The notes below the pieces were generated by a model, which saw nothing but the letters and a program-made list of their open reading frames with translations, was not told the DNA's origin and did no database searches. DNA of 64,000 bases, from the NCBI GenBank assembly GCA_020809705.1, contig CP085832.1, forward strand, positions 1,612,001 through 1,676,000. Reading direction: 5' to 3'. This DNA is from Calonectria ilicicola. Its lineage: Eukaryota > Ascomycota > Sordariomycetes > Hypocreales > Nectriaceae. Both the position numbers and the translations under genes were made by a program. Of this stretch, positions 44,157 through 56,685 are shown in pieces; the stretch's first letter is position 1, and each line of letters starts with the position of its first letter.

Positions 44157-45573
44157 GGCGTGAAGGCCCAAAGGACGAATTGCTCGGCGCGAGCACGCAA
44201 GCTTAGGGCATCTTGCTATATCGGGTTTCTCTCATTCACGTGAGAGTTGAAACCCAAACAAACCATCAGCTCCCGTTGGGCTCGCCTCCTCCATCACGAG
44301 ACCAAGATTGTGGCCTCAGCACTCCGACAAGTTTCTCACGTGTGCGAACACGTGACACTTACCAAGTGTGAAGCAACGTCCGGGAGACCACCATCAAACT
44401 ACCCTCGCTCGACAACAACCTAATGCTGCATCACCTGACAAAACACGCCTACGCTGGTCTGTCCAAGACTACAGGGGTGCGGGCGACACTACGGACACGG
44501 CATTTGGGATCTATCACATCGCCTGGACTGTCTACCGGCTCGTGGGGCATGCCTTCACTAAAGGGGGAAACGATATTCAATTGTTACGGAACCATTAACT
44601 CCTGAGACTAGCCGAAACCCCATGGGCCTTCCCACACATGAAATACATCCAAACAGAGCAGTGTTTCTCGCAATTTATCGCTGCCCGTTAACCCAAAGGA
44701 GCAATATCGACATGGATACCTCCCTCGAATAGGACAAGCGCCTTCCAATACATGCTTTTCCAGCACGATCCTGTTTCTTCATTCTCGTCCTCTCCTTGGT
44801 TCAGTGGTCCCAAGGGTCGTCTCATATTCCTCTCCCCACACCCCTCGCCTCTTCCCACCCCGCCTCCACGAGCAAGATGAACTGACTGTCCCCTCTCTCG
44901 GATGCTCCCGGTCTCACGCCTCCTCCCACAGGTTTGTCCCCTGCAGACCGGTACCGACACACCCTCGCAGCCCATGCCCTCCGCCATGCCGTTCCCTGAC
45001 CCCCCGCAGGACGCCAGGGAGGTGGTGTACTTTTAACATGCCCCTAGATGATCCCCAGTCGTCCAATCATAAGCCATAAAGTCGTGAAACAGGCGCCCTG
45101 ATCCTCCCCCCCTCCCTTTCGCTTGGCGCTCTCTCCACACCATGTTCGTCAGCGGCTACACTCTCTCTGGCGTGTCAGCGGGAGCCATCTGCACGCCCAC
45201 CGACCGAAGTCTGATAAAAGCAGCGAGAGATGTCCGCCCACCGCGGCCCGCAGACTGCCGCCTCTAGTGCCCCGTCTTCAACGTCACGTCACGTCACCCT
45301 CGCCCGCATGAACTCCCACGCTGGTGCATACTCTCTGAGGGAGGGGGCGTGAAAACAACAGAAAATACATATGAAAAGGAACTCCCCCGAAAACAGAGCC
45401 TCATTAAAAATCCTGGTATCCGATCAACTTTTGGTTCCTGCAGCAGAACCACGTGTGTATGCCCGTTTTTTTTTAGGGTGGGCAAGGGGTAAAATACGAA
45501 AGCGCGCTAGAAGTGAGTTTTGTGTGTCATACTGTCAAATGTCCGATGCGGCTCAAAATGAACCCTGACTCCC
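44157..45573. other. Convergent intergenic region, 1.42 kb
   Basis: This is 3' flanking DNA of two convergent genes. It is C-rich between about 44760 and 45330. Small frames here lack any sign of coding use. No RNA gene was recognised. Confidence 0.5.
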
Positions 45574-46525
45574 TTAGTTCTCGGGAGAAGGGTATCGCGC
45601 ACGAGCCTTGCTGTACTCCTTGGCGTGCTTGCGAGAAGCCTTGCTCTTGAGGGAACTGTAGAATCATTCTCGTTAGTCAGAAATTCGTAGATGGCGTAGT
45701 AAAAGAAAAGGCACAATTCAAAGAATGCGGTTCCTGCAATTACCGTGGCGATCCATGGCAAGCCGTAAATGAAACCATCCAATCGTGAACTAGTCACAAT
45801 TGCGGTCGCATCCGCTTGTAGATCCCGTTTCTTTTGACATGCAACTCCAAGGGGGAAAATTCGGGAAAACTCACCCAACTTTCTTTTGTGTCCACTCGAG
45901 ATCATTTCGGACCTCGTGAGCATCGCGCATGCCCTCCTGAAAGCGCTCTCGCGTCTTAGCGAGGCGGGCCTGCGCCTTCTTCTGCAGCTCAAGGAGCTCG
46001 CGGTGCTTAGCGTTCAGCTTGCCAGATCTATTCTCGGCTGTTAGCTCCTAATTGGCACGGAACGAAAAGTCAATCGGGAAAACCCTGCCAACCAGGCAGA
46101 GAAAATCGGGGGAGCGGCAAACCGCAGCGGGTTCAAGGAATGGATGACAGCCAAATCCCTGTCACCGCCTGGTGGCGCTGGAGGCGAAGTGGAGGAGGAG
46201 AAAATACTCACGTCTGGGCTTGCATAGCCATGCTGCGGTCAAGGGGGATTGGGTCAAAGGAGTTGGCGAAGCGGTCTTGCATGTACTCCTGGAAGTCAAC
46301 GCCGCTGGCAGAGTTGGTGCTGTCATAGTCACCGTAGCCGCCATAGCCATTGGAAGTGGCAGAGTATCCGCCATTGCTGTAGGAAGGAATGCCAGAGGTG
46401 GAGCTCATGGAGTCATCGCACTCTGGAGGTGAAATGGAGTACTGGCTGTAGGTGGGGTATTGGGTGCCCTTGGCTGGGACGGGCATGGGCATGGAGTAGT
46501 TGACAGAAGAGTAGTGGGCAGGCAT
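45574..46525 (-). CDS. Conserved fungal protein, Tyr/Ser-rich N-terminus and coiled-coil C-terminus
   Basis: Exons are 46212-46525, 45875-46027 and 45574-45655; introns 184 nt and 219 nt, both GTGAGT donors, ending CTCGGCTG-proximal TAG and CTACAG. The product has 182 residues; phases agree at both joins (AQ-T-SGKLNAK and KKVG-SLKSK). The N-terminal half is a low-complexity Tyr/Ser/Gly region (MPAHYSSVNYSMPMPVPAKG), followed by VDFQEYMQDRFANSFDPIPL. The C-terminal half is a long charged helix (LLELQKKAQARLAKTRERFQ), probably a coiled coil. No known domain. The introns are unusually long for this locus. A strong TATA box and pyrimidine-rich leader sit upstream, and the gene borders a gap of almost 9 kb, which suggests high and regulated expression. 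Confidence 0.82.
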
Positions 46526-46792
46526 GATGACCAATTGAAGAAGAATAGTAGGTATCTGGGGAGGGAAAGAAGTGAGAAGAAGTTTGAGAGGTGTTGGTCA
46601 AAGGCTGTGATGATGCTTGGAGGTGTTGTGCGTGTTGACTCTAGTCAGGCCGAGTCAAGTCAAGGTGGCAGGTTGGGAATAGTGGCACCGGGTCAAGGAA
46701 GTTTGGTATGAAGGTCGTTCAAGTCAGGAAGCTCTCTGGAGAGTGATGAGAAAGGAAGAAGAAGAAAATGAATTCCAACTGATCAAGATCCA

Positions 46793-46802
46793 CCCTTTTA
46801 TA
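46793..46802 (-). promoter_or_regulatory. TATA box (TATAAAAGGG) and CT-rich leader
   Basis: On the minus strand TATAAAAGGG lies about 270 bp upstream of the ATG at 46525. It is followed within about 30-60 bases by a pyrimidine-rich run (TTTTCTTCTTCTTCC), the typical start-site context of strongly expressed fungal genes. Confidence 0.65.
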
Positions 46803-47863
46803 GTTTTCGAAGACCCTCCTCGGTCATACTGGAAGACACGGAGGATAACACATCTCAACACCATTCGCCAGGCCGGCGGACATTGACCCCGCTCACGGGA
46901 GTGTGGGATGGCAAAGGATAGGACAAGATGATGACATGGCGGAGGAGAGAGGCAGCGGCTAGACGAAGATGATCATGGCGGGATGCAAAGGTGTGGGCCA
47001 TCGTGGACGACATGGAGGTCAACGAGGGTTAGGGAGTTAGGACCGGTACCATCCATACAAGGGCGGCAAACATATCCGTTGTGAAATGATTAAAAAAAAG
47101 GTACGTACAAAACGACGAGTACAAATCCCAGATGGCCAGCCATTACGAGCCGGACCAACGAGAAACAAGAATTGGCATCCATGGTACGAAGTATGGGCTA
47201 CGGGGACGGGGACAGTGCCAAGAGAGAGAAAGGGGTAGGGTGAAAGTAAAGAAAACCGTTTGAACCAAGTGGACGTGGAGCCGGAGCATGTGGCTGTAAA
47301 AGTTGGTTCAGCTTCAGCTGCTGGTTGTCCAAGTCTTTGTCCGGCCTGTGGGTGTCAGAGTTAATTGGGGGTGCAAGGCGGACAGTGAGCACGCCGAGCA
47401 GTTTTTAGCAAGGGCATCTGCATATGCCGAGAAAGACAGGCCACAGACCACAGACCATAGCAACGGGTTACTGTACGGCCCACGACGGATGGGCCACCGG
47501 TAAGTTTTTGGTTTGGGTCGGTGCAAATCTCAAGGCAAGGGTGCAGGTTGCATGGATTAGAGAGATGGGGGGGCAAGGCTGGAAAGGGCAAGGGATCTGT
47601 GTGTGTATTGTAAGTCGGCCAGGAGCCGGAGCCCGGGGAACCAAGGTGGAATCTGGAACACCAGGCAGACAGAGCCCCGGGAAGCGGAGCACAGCATAAG
47701 ACACAGACAGAGGACAGACAAACCCCGACCTGAGAGCGACAGAGCTGCTGGTAAGATGCCATGCATATCCGGGCCCATCGTCACAGGGTGGCTGCACTAG
47801 CATTTAGGACCAGGTCTCTTCAAGGACCAGGGACCCCCAAACGACACCCTGGGTTGTAGAACG

Positions 47864-47887
47864 AAAAAAAAAAAAAAAAAAAAAAAA
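47864..47887 (+). repeat. A24 homopolymer
   Basis: An uninterrupted run of 24 A residues, the longest homopolymer in the window. It could be a slipped tract or the tail of an old retrocopy, but no retrocopy was recognised before it. Confidence 0.85.
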
Positions 47888-50481
47888 GACAGCAACATGC
47901 AGAAGGGGGCGAAGGGTAGGTGTTTGCCCACGGCAATGCCGTCGGCCTAGGTCTAGGCCGGAAGCTGCGGGTGGAGGTGGCAGAGAACAATTAGTGTATT
48001 TGTTCATTCGTACGTCGTAGTGCGGCGGAGAAAGGTCAGAGGTAAGGCAAGTCGAGACACAAAGGTGTGAGGCCAAACTAAGCTCGGGTTTGGCTCAGAT
48101 GGTGACGTGAGGGACAAGGCCAGAGCGGGTGGTTTGGGTTGGCCAGGGTTGGATCCCTTGCTGCCTTTTGGGCGATTCGAAAGTGTGAATCGACCAAACG
48201 AACCAACGGGTGAGCCGTGACTGGCTGGGGCTTGATGGATCCGGACACTACCACGCGGACACCCATTTGCATGCAACCACGCACGCACGCAGCTGGACAT
48301 CGGGCGTATTCCGACGTCGTTGGAGGGAAAAACACTCGAGGGTCCGAATATACCGCGAGACACGGGGTTATACCCAGGGCATCGAGCCGTCCTTTCAAAT
48401 CATTGAGGCCCGTCCAGGCTCAATCTTGAAAACCCGCAAAGAGAGAGCCCAGCCCTTTGGGGCCAGTGCTCGATGGACAGGGACAAGGGCAGAAGACATC
48501 AAGCCAGCCGAAATTGGGGCGCTGGATCTTGGTCACTATGATCCGCCGCCATCTGCATCTTGCGCTGTAACTTGGAGGATCCAGACGGCCAAGGTGCACC
48601 AAGCGCGCTGACGCTAAGCAAAGCCAAAAGGGCCAGGTTGCTGTCGACACCGGGGGGGAACCGAGACAGATAGCTGGGAGCAAAAAGCAGCACTGGATTT
48701 TCGATTTGTCGTAGTCTCCTCCCAAAGCCAGAATTTCACACACACCCACCCCTGCGGTTGGCGCCCAATCTCGGTTGCTTTCTTTTTCGGCGACATCCTC
48801 TTGCAACAAAATGGATAGGGACACCGGGCAGTCGCAAACTGAAATTGGAGCTTGTGCACATCTAGGGGGTGGGACAATGGAAGCAGGACGGTGGATCAGA
48901 CTGAGCTACAGCAAGTGCAACAAGTCGGGCAATTTTGCTCATCTCTCTACTGCTGGTGCTGTCGGTCTGTGATGTGGTGATGCGTTGTCAAGATATTTAC
49001 CACACAATGAGTGATGGGTGGGAAGGGAAATGGATATTCCGGGGGAATATCTGCCCAAACGAGGCAAAGGAGAGGCGCCCCTGGAAGGCAGGTGCGAGGG
49101 GAGGGCGTGGACGGGCAAATGCGCGCCCGGGCGTGAGGTCGTGGAAGGCGTGGAAGGTCTGACGTCGTAATGTACCTACCCAGGTTGGTAAGGCAAAAGA
49201 CGAGGCAGGTAGCTGCCAACACACGAAGGTGGTAGCAGCCTCAAGCAGAAACAGGCAACACCAGAGTCTGCCAGAGTCAAATGGTTGGATGGTAGGAAAG
49301 GCAAATAAATCGTGCACTTTCTCGTGACAAGCTGGCGGCTAAAACTGGCAGTCAATTGAGGCCAAGCACCCAGAATCCAGAATCAAGTGCAGGCATGGAG
49401 CAACAGGGAAGACGCTGGTTCTGGCTGCTGCCCAGCGCAAATGGCGGGCAGAGTGACTATAAACACCCAAACATTTTCAGAGGTTGGAACAACCAGCACC
49501 CGTCCGGGACTGATCCCGATCACCACGCGCAAGCCGGTGGCTAACTAGGACAGGGGCGTGGGCAGTGTGCTGCTATCGCTGGTGGATGGATGGTGGGGGA
49601 TGAACGGGGGCCAAGGGGCGACAAGAAACAGGTAACGTATCGGTTGACGACAATGTGATCGATCTCGGGTTGGGAAATTTTTCTGGTTTCGTTTCTTTTT
49701 TGCGTTGAGGGGTCCAAGCCAGGATCACTCTGGTTCCTGGATGCAAGATTTTCTCCAGGCTTTTCTTTTTCCTCCTCGCCTTTCGGCATTTGCATGCGAG
49801 ATGTGGAATCGCATTTCCCCATGGCGATGCACTCGAGCGAAAATCGAAATATCAAGCATCACCAAAACTCTGCACCCCCCTCCTCAACTCAACAACCCCC
49901 CAAGGCACTGTACTTACTTGCTCGCCATAGTCTCCCCGATATGCTCAGTGGGTAAGGTATACCGACGGCCCCATGTTTTCTCGTCAAGACAGCGCCTCTA
50001 GTTTCGCCGACTATTCTTTAGCACTCGCAGCCATGTGGTCATTCCCCCTTGGTAGTGGCCGGACTATCGACATTAGCAGTTTAGTTGTAAGTCCACGCAC
50101 CCATCCATCCACCATGACCTCGTCTGAGAAGAGCGAGAGGAACTACTCGCACGCTCTATACAACTTCGCACACACGCCCACCCACACCAACGGACATACA
50201 CGGTGACACACGGACACACGGACACACGACAGCACCATAAATTTCCTTGCGCTGGTGGTGCTGGGGTTGTGTTGCTTCGCCTGCCCGCCCATCCCATCCC
50301 ATCCTTCCAACAGCCGGCCCCTCCAAGGAACCTAACCCCATTGGCCCTGATAGCGAAGAGGCCCTGGGCGGTATTTTTGGCATAGTTGATTGGACAAAAT
50401 TCAGTCATTCGCGATGCAGCCATTTGCTGAATGATCCTTGCATCGCCCTCGAGGTTCTTTGCCCCTCCCCCGCCCTGCCAG

Positions 50482-50507
50482 TGTCACTGTCACTGTCACT
50501 GCCACTG
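50482..50507 (+). repeat. TGTCAC short tandem repeat
   Basis: Three perfect copies of TGTCAC followed by degenerate TGCCAC units. Simple sequence in non-coding DNA. Confidence 0.8.
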
Positions 50508-53500
50508 CCCCTACCACCGCCACTACCACTACCAACCCAGCCGCGCCCATGTTTCTGATGCCAGATCCACCGGGCCACCAACCACCACTCCCACCACTTC
50601 CACTAGTGTACAGTCTGGCACCGAGCCCTTGAGCGAGACGCTCTAATGTAGCAGGGTCCAGGGCGTCATGACTCTCCTCATGGCAGTGAAGCCAACAAGG
50701 AACAAGGGGCACGACAAACGAGCGCGGCTTGATATAGCGTCCTCCCTGCTCATTGTCAATCGGCCAGATACAGTATGCCCTGGGGTACATGACCGCTTCT
50801 TATTCATGAGTGACAAATTATGGCCTCGCGCATGAAGGCTTGAAACCATCAAAGGGCCAAGAGGTCACTCCATCATTTGACTTTGTCGTCTATCACTTTT
50901 GAGACATCTCTGATACAACACATCATCACACACATCGTCATCACCTACTTCCACGTCGCAGATCCAATCCGATGGCCTACTCACACCGAAATCCGGCCAC
51001 CCCTCATCAAAATCCCCGAAAAAAAAAATTGTCAACGTCAGACCGACTTCTCCACCACCACTTCCCCACTAGGAAAGGGAAGGGAAGGAGAAAAGTCAAA
51101 TAATTAATTTCAAGTGTTGGGTCTCGGTCTTGTCTGTTACCCAACAGCTGATTGGGGCCTCTTGGCTCAGAACTAACCAACCAGCAAGCCCTCACCTACC
51201 GCTTTTTGCAACGAGGAGAGAAGTGACGAGAAAAGAGAGACGAGAGATGAGAGGCATCCCCAGCAAAAAATCGTGTCGAGCATCGTCCCCTCCGTGTATC
51301 CTCGGGTCTCTCGTAATCGTCCCGCAGCAAGCAAGAACCCCTTGCTGCTGACTGACGAGCCAATTCCCCATGACCGGCCCGGCCATTGAATCTTTGTACC
51401 AGATACGTGCTGGCAGTTCTCCATCCCAGTGCAGCTTGCGGCGGCGTGGTGCATGGGCAATCTGCATTGCCTCGTCCTCTCCCCCGCGGCGTCCATGTGC
51501 GTGCTGCCTGCGGCGGCCCACGGGTCTGGTCAATGGATAGGGGGGACAGGATAATGGCCCTACTGTCTCATGGGAAGCATCTGCACTGCAAATCTGCGCC
51601 TGCCCGTCTGCCTTCTCCACGAACCCACCGTGACACTCTGCTGTACATGGTACCCCCCTGCGGGTTGCAGCCATCTACCCACGAGGCAACGTTGACTGTT
51701 TTGTACATGGCTGGACATGATGGTGACGTCCGATAGGACGAGCTGACTGAGCATGGGCTATCACCTCCGACTTTTTTTTTCGGGTGGGAACATTGCACAT
51801 CACGACGATGCGGCTAGTTGCAGCTAAAGGAGGCTCTGCTCGGGACCCTCTTTACCAGCAAGCTTTGGCCAGCTGCTGCACTTTTTTGTCCTGTACTGCC
51901 TTGTGAATCCCTCTCTTGTGCGCAGTTGAAGAGTCTCGGACTCGGGGAGTAGAGAGACAGGGATATGTCCTTGTCGGTGTTGGGATGATCCAGGCAGCGG
52001 TGACCCATTTCCCTCGCGATCATCTCGAGAGCCTGTCCTCGACGGCGATCGATTAGCGGAGTCGATTCTAATGTGCCCAGGGGAACACTCGCATACCGCA
52101 CGCACGGGGTAAATGTGTTCCCGGATCTACGAGACCATGGTCTGCAAGGTTTCTTGTTTTACGACTGCTTGAATGCCACGATGGGCGCAGACTCCTTCGA
52201 AGCAACGGAGGTTGCAGAAAGGACATATCTCTCCGGGTGGCATGACTTGCAACGGCTGCAATTGATGCTGCGCATGTGGGAAGCTAGTAACTGCACAGAG
52301 CGTAGCTCCGCTCTAGGCTGACGATGGAACATCTGGCGAGTTAGAATCGTGAAAGGTGAAATGGAAAAAGCAAAGGTTGCTAATAAGATTTTTCCATGGA
52401 TAAAGGCGAGATTGTCAGATTCACGTTGGGCCTGGCTATAGAGCCGAGCCTATGAAAGCCTCAATCAAGGATGTACATGATGGCGGGGGCTTACTGAGCG
52501 AAAGAACTCCTCATCAAATCTTATGATGATCTTTCTGCTATCGCCGGCCTATGTCTTAACATCGTACAATACGCAACTTTCTCAGTTGCTCGCTTTCTAA
52601 CCCGGGGTCACATTGCAGCTTTGAGCAGCAGGACATGGCAGAGCATGGCATGGACGTGGCATTTGGCATGCCAACGTTTAGTTTACAACGCACCGCGCAC
52701 GCCCCCTTGCATCTCGACAGTTGCATTCAGCTTCACGATCCATGTAAAACAGAGCAAGTATTGACGACCACGATCGGATGCGCATAGGCGAACGAGATAG
52801 CAAGCAGGACATTATTGTTGTTCTTTTTTTTTTTTTCGCCTCCAGCCCATCCATTTTCATTACTACCTACATATTGCGCCGCGCACCAAACGTACACGCC
52901 TCCTCCATAACGCACGGACAACTCAGCATCGAGGGGGGTGTTTGCATTACTCGACAACGTCGCCGCCCCTCCCTGGCCCATTTGACCAGAGGAAAGGCAA
53001 AGCAAGGCACGCCCGCTCCGCCGGCCGCCGCTCATCATTTTTTTTTGGGGGGGGCGGAGGATGAGGGGGGTCACTTCCTGCATTTGCTGATGGGGCACCA
53101 TCTCATAGGGCAGAATTGCGGTCCAGGGGGGTGCAAGTACTTTGGACAGAGGAATGGCAAGGAAAATTTAAAAGATGCAAACTGCGGCAGATGCAAACGC
53201 TTTTTCCCTGCAGAACGAAGGGGGGGAGGGGGATTGGGTGAGGGGCGTCCAGAGCAGACATCCGGCTGTCATGGAGGGTGTGTGCACGTGTGTGTGGGCG
53301 AAGGCGATTGGACGGGTGTGAGCGAGAGGCCCTGTGCCTGTTCACCACGTAGTTGTTGATGAACTGGATTTCCATCGCAAAGTGCAATTGCAACCAGGGC
53401 TGGAGAGTGAGTGGGAGTGCGCCTGCAAGTCAGTATAGGCGCGGACCGTTTCATCGGTGACTTGTCCGCCGAGAGGCGATTGCGACTATTACGTTCTCCC

Positions 53501-55506
53501 TCACACTGTCTCTCATGCTCACGCACACTCTTTCTCGTCTCTAGCTCGCTCATCGCTTTTCAACTTGCAACAGGAACTCGCCGTGACGTAGCCCGCCACC
53601 GTCGCATCTGTTTGCCCAGCTAAACAACAACCCCGGCATCCGATAACACGTTCCCGACCTGCCTATCAAGCTAGGAACATTTCACATGTCTGCACCCTGT
53701 CAAACCGTTTTACCCCTTGCCCGCAGCCCCCAACGCCGTGCAACTACACAGCATGGCTGTTTTTTTCTCCTTGCCTTCTGCTTCATGCCATCACCCGTCA
53801 ATCGCCCCATGGCACAACGTCACCAAGAAGCCCGCTGACCACGCGCGCCTCCTTTTTTCTTTGTTTTTTTTGTTGGTAATTGACAATTCTGGCCCGCCTT
53901 GCAATACACTGCTACGTAATCAATTTCAACCGGCCGGAGGAAAAAAAACAACCACATGCTTGCTAATACCCTCCCTCTTCAACCTCTTGGCGGGGAGTGC
54001 ATTGCATGTTGATCGCACTTCCCCCCTCCCCTCCCCTCCCAGATTAAAAAGCAAGTTTCCTTCATCGGAGTTTCCAGCTGCAAGTGCAGATTTGCTGTCG
54101 TGTAAGTCTGTCTGTCACCCCCTTGTATGTGGCAAACGGGCGGCGCGGGATGAAGAAGACGAAGAAGCAAAAAAAAAAAAAAGCCAGGGCAGAGCTGCGG
54201 TGACAGGAAAACCTGGGGAATGCTACATTCTGCGTTCCTGTCGGGTGCTTGCTTGCTTCTTTCTTTCTTTTTCTGACTTGACGCGCATAGCCGAGACCTG
54301 CGTTGGTAGGGGGAACCTGAAAGCACGTCAACAAAACCGGTGCAAGTTTGTGCGACAAACTCGGCGCCAAAACGCTCATCGTCTGATGCCCAGTAAAGTA
54401 GCCCCATTGACGTCGTTCCGAAGGCCCTCGAGCATCGGAGATTTCCCAAGCCGCCGTCGTAGTGTGACATTTGGCAATGCCCTCGTCCAATTGCCCCCTC
54501 CCTCCCTCTGCCCTCCCGTCCAGCGGCAGCGATGACGGCAGATGTTTTGTGGCGCCTTCGCCCTGCGCTCTCAATCCTGTCGCCTTGTGTAAGTGGGCGA
54601 TGCATTGGCCATGGCACAAGAAACGACGAGTCCTCCGCCGCGAGGCCGATACGAGTCTCATGACCGTGATCCCCTATCCAAAGTTCTAACCAGAAGACGT
54701 CATTATACCATCCCAGCCCATCCATGTACGCACGGTGATAAGAAGTTGTGCGAGCAACACAAGAGTAAGCTACACTGCAGTCACCTAGGGCAGCAGGCAT
54801 CGGGCATTGGAGTGAGACTGTAAGACTGAATAAAGATTAAATCGAGGAGAGCGTTTCGCTATTTTCTACCAACCGACCGACCTGACCGACCCGACTTGAC
54901 CGTGAATCCGTCCGTCTACACGCCCATTTCTCATGCCGTAAGCCCTCTTTCTATCCCAACTCACAGGCACCTTTCGCCTATCCATCCCGACGTGATACTA
55001 CATACAATGGGTTTCCCCGGCAAGGGACCCAAAAGAATTATCTCGGCGCACATGAGCTGCGCGTGCCACACCCGGCCGTGTATATCTGCCCCCCCTGATT
55101 CTGTCCTATCCCGTCCGTTTCGAAATTGGCAAGCAAGCAAGCCATGCCCAAAGTACAAGGAAAAAGTAAAAAAAAGAAAAAGAAAAAAAAAACCAAATCA
55201 GTCGTAGGAGATGATGATGATAGATAAATCTCTTGGACCACGGTCTGAATCTCAATTTCGCCCCAGTGTATATAAAAACAAGGAAGGGAAGAGAGAATAA
55301 AGATGATGAAACGAGGGGGGAAGAGGGAAAAAGGGGGAGGAATGCAAGAATCGTCTTGTAACGACTATACCATTAAGTCATGCAAATTGCGAGGCAAAAT
55401 CATCCGAGTAGATGCGATCATTTGTTTGGGGGTCCATTCATCTCAGATGATACAACCGTCTATGACCGATCCATGTGTGTGTGTGTGTATTCATTCCCAA
55501 TCCCGT

Positions 55507-56685
55507 CTAAGTGAAGACCTTGAGGAAACCCCACATACCGATACCGCTGAGAACGGGAATAGTCAAGTTGTCGTCCCAGCCGAAAATGTCAACCACCTCA
55601 CTGGCCGAGGCGACAAATCCAGACACCAAGCTCATGACGCCAAGAGCGAGGCTACCAGTAATGGTGGCGCTCACCTCTGACAGACCAACCGCTTCGGTGA
55701 TGGCCTTGGGGAGCGAGAGCGCGCCCTTGAACATGAAAGCCTCGTCACCGGGGAAAGGTCCAATGGTGGGGACCAGCCAGCCGTAGAAGAAGTAGGAGGT
55801 GGCCACGCCCACGAGGAAGGCCGCCGTGGAGCCGGCGAGAGACTTGCCTCGGCGCAAACGGGGAGTGTATCGGCCCCAAAGGCGGCCGAAAGTGCTGGCA
55901 GCGGTGTCACACCAGCTGAGGAGCAAGACACTCATGACACCGATATCCTTAGGGAATCCATACAGAACGATCCAAGCACCGAGAAGGTAGAAGATAACAC
56001 CGTTCCAGCCAGAATACTCGCTCTCGCGCATCAATGCACCAAGCACCTTGACGTAGAAGCGGTTGAAGGACGCATATCTGTGTCGTAGCCAGTCAACAGT
56101 GGTAATCGGGACCAGACCTGACATGAGCCAGGGCGTCACGGCTGTAGGCTGAGTGCCGCTGACATAGAGCCAGATGACGAAGAAGCCGATTGAGACATGG
56201 AGCACCTTTCGCGGCACCTCGTGCTTGTGAACAAACATCCTCCAGTGGCGATGAATAGGAATGAGGCCGAGAGGGCTTGGACTGCGGCTAAAGTCGCGCC
56301 ATGACCACCCGAGAGGCGTGGATGGTTCCGGTGGCGCGAGGTGGCCGTTGGTGGCCGGTGTCTTGCCGTTTGCGACTGGCGGCTCCTCCGTGATGACCGA
56401 CTTGGTTATCTTGCTCGCTTTAGCGGCGGTGCTGGTGCGCCGCGTCAGGCGGGTCATGGTCCGCGAGTCCATAGGCGACCGGCTGCGGGTTCGGGCTCGT
56501 CGGAGTTCGGGGCTATTCTCATCTTCGTCGGATCGTTCCTCGAGCGTCTGAGGGGTCGGGGTCCTTCTGCGAGCGGCGGAGCGGGTTACAGGACCCGAGT
56601 ACTCCTGGGCATCGACCTCGGACGGCGTAGGACTCGGGGAGATGACGCGGGGCGTCGAGGGGACGTTTTGCGAGTGCATCGACAT
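55507..56685 (-). CDS. DGK1: CTP-dependent diacylglycerol kinase
   Basis: Single exon, 392 residues, from the ATG at 56685. The frame stays open for more than 800 nt above it but contains no ATG there, which fixes the start. Residues 1-140 are disordered, Ser/Thr/Arg-rich. The catalytic membrane domain follows: RKVLHVSIGFFVIWLYVSGT, WNGVIFYLLGAWIVLYGFPK, IGVMSVLLLSWCDTAASTFG, RRGKSLAGSTAAFLVGVATS and the C-terminal end WDDNLTIPVLSGIGMWGF. These are the signature blocks of Dgk1, an ER and nuclear-envelope enzyme of the phosphatidate cytidylyltransferase fold that uses CTP to turn diacylglycerol into phosphatidate, opposing the lipin Pah1. About six membrane helices are visible. Upstream DNA is G/C-rich and long (2.2 kb to SPB4). 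Confidence 0.94.
   Translation of the reverse strand: MSMHSQNVPSTPRVISPSPTPSEVDAQEYSGPVTRSAARRRTPTPQTLEERSDEDENSPELRRARTRSRSPMDSRTMTRLTRRTSTAAKASKITKSVITEEPPVANGKTPATNGHLAPPEPSTPLGWSWRDFSRSPSPLGLIPIHRHWRMFVHKHEVPRKVLHVSIGFFVIWLYVSGTQPTAVTPWLMSGLVPITTVDWLRHRYASFNRFYVKVLGALMRESEYSGWNGVIFYLLGAWIVLYGFPKDIGVMSVLLLSWCDTAASTFGRLWGRYTPRLRRGKSLAGSTAAFLVGVATSYFFYGWLVPTIGPFPGDEAFMFKGALSLPKAITEAVGLSEVSATITGSLALGVMSLVSGFVASASEVVDIFGWDDNLTIPVLSGIGMWGFLKVFT

Larger units (their letters stand above)
46803..55506. other. Gene-free gap of about 8.7 kb
   Basis: I find no frame with domain content, codon regularity or matching splice sites on either strand. The DNA is GC-rich and patchy, with homopolymer runs (A24 at 47864-47887, T13-14 near 52823-52836, A13 near 54169-54181), a TGTCAC repeat, CCCCT/AGGGG words throughout, and TG-runs at about 55473-55488 in the DGK1 3' flank. 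Candidate content: the regulatory region and long leader of the gene ending at 46525, 3' flank of DGK1, and possibly long non-coding transcripts. None of these can be shown from sequence alone. Confidence 0.55.

Noticed and set aside
47840..47890. Retrocopy ending in a poly(A) tail
   Set aside because: The A24 run is real, but no processed gene sequence or target-site duplication is seen before it.
53717..54535. 272-codon open frame inside the 8.7 kb gap
   Set aside because: Composition follows the local GC-rich simple sequence, with Lys and Pro runs from homopolymers; overlapping frames on the other strand are just as long; no domain.
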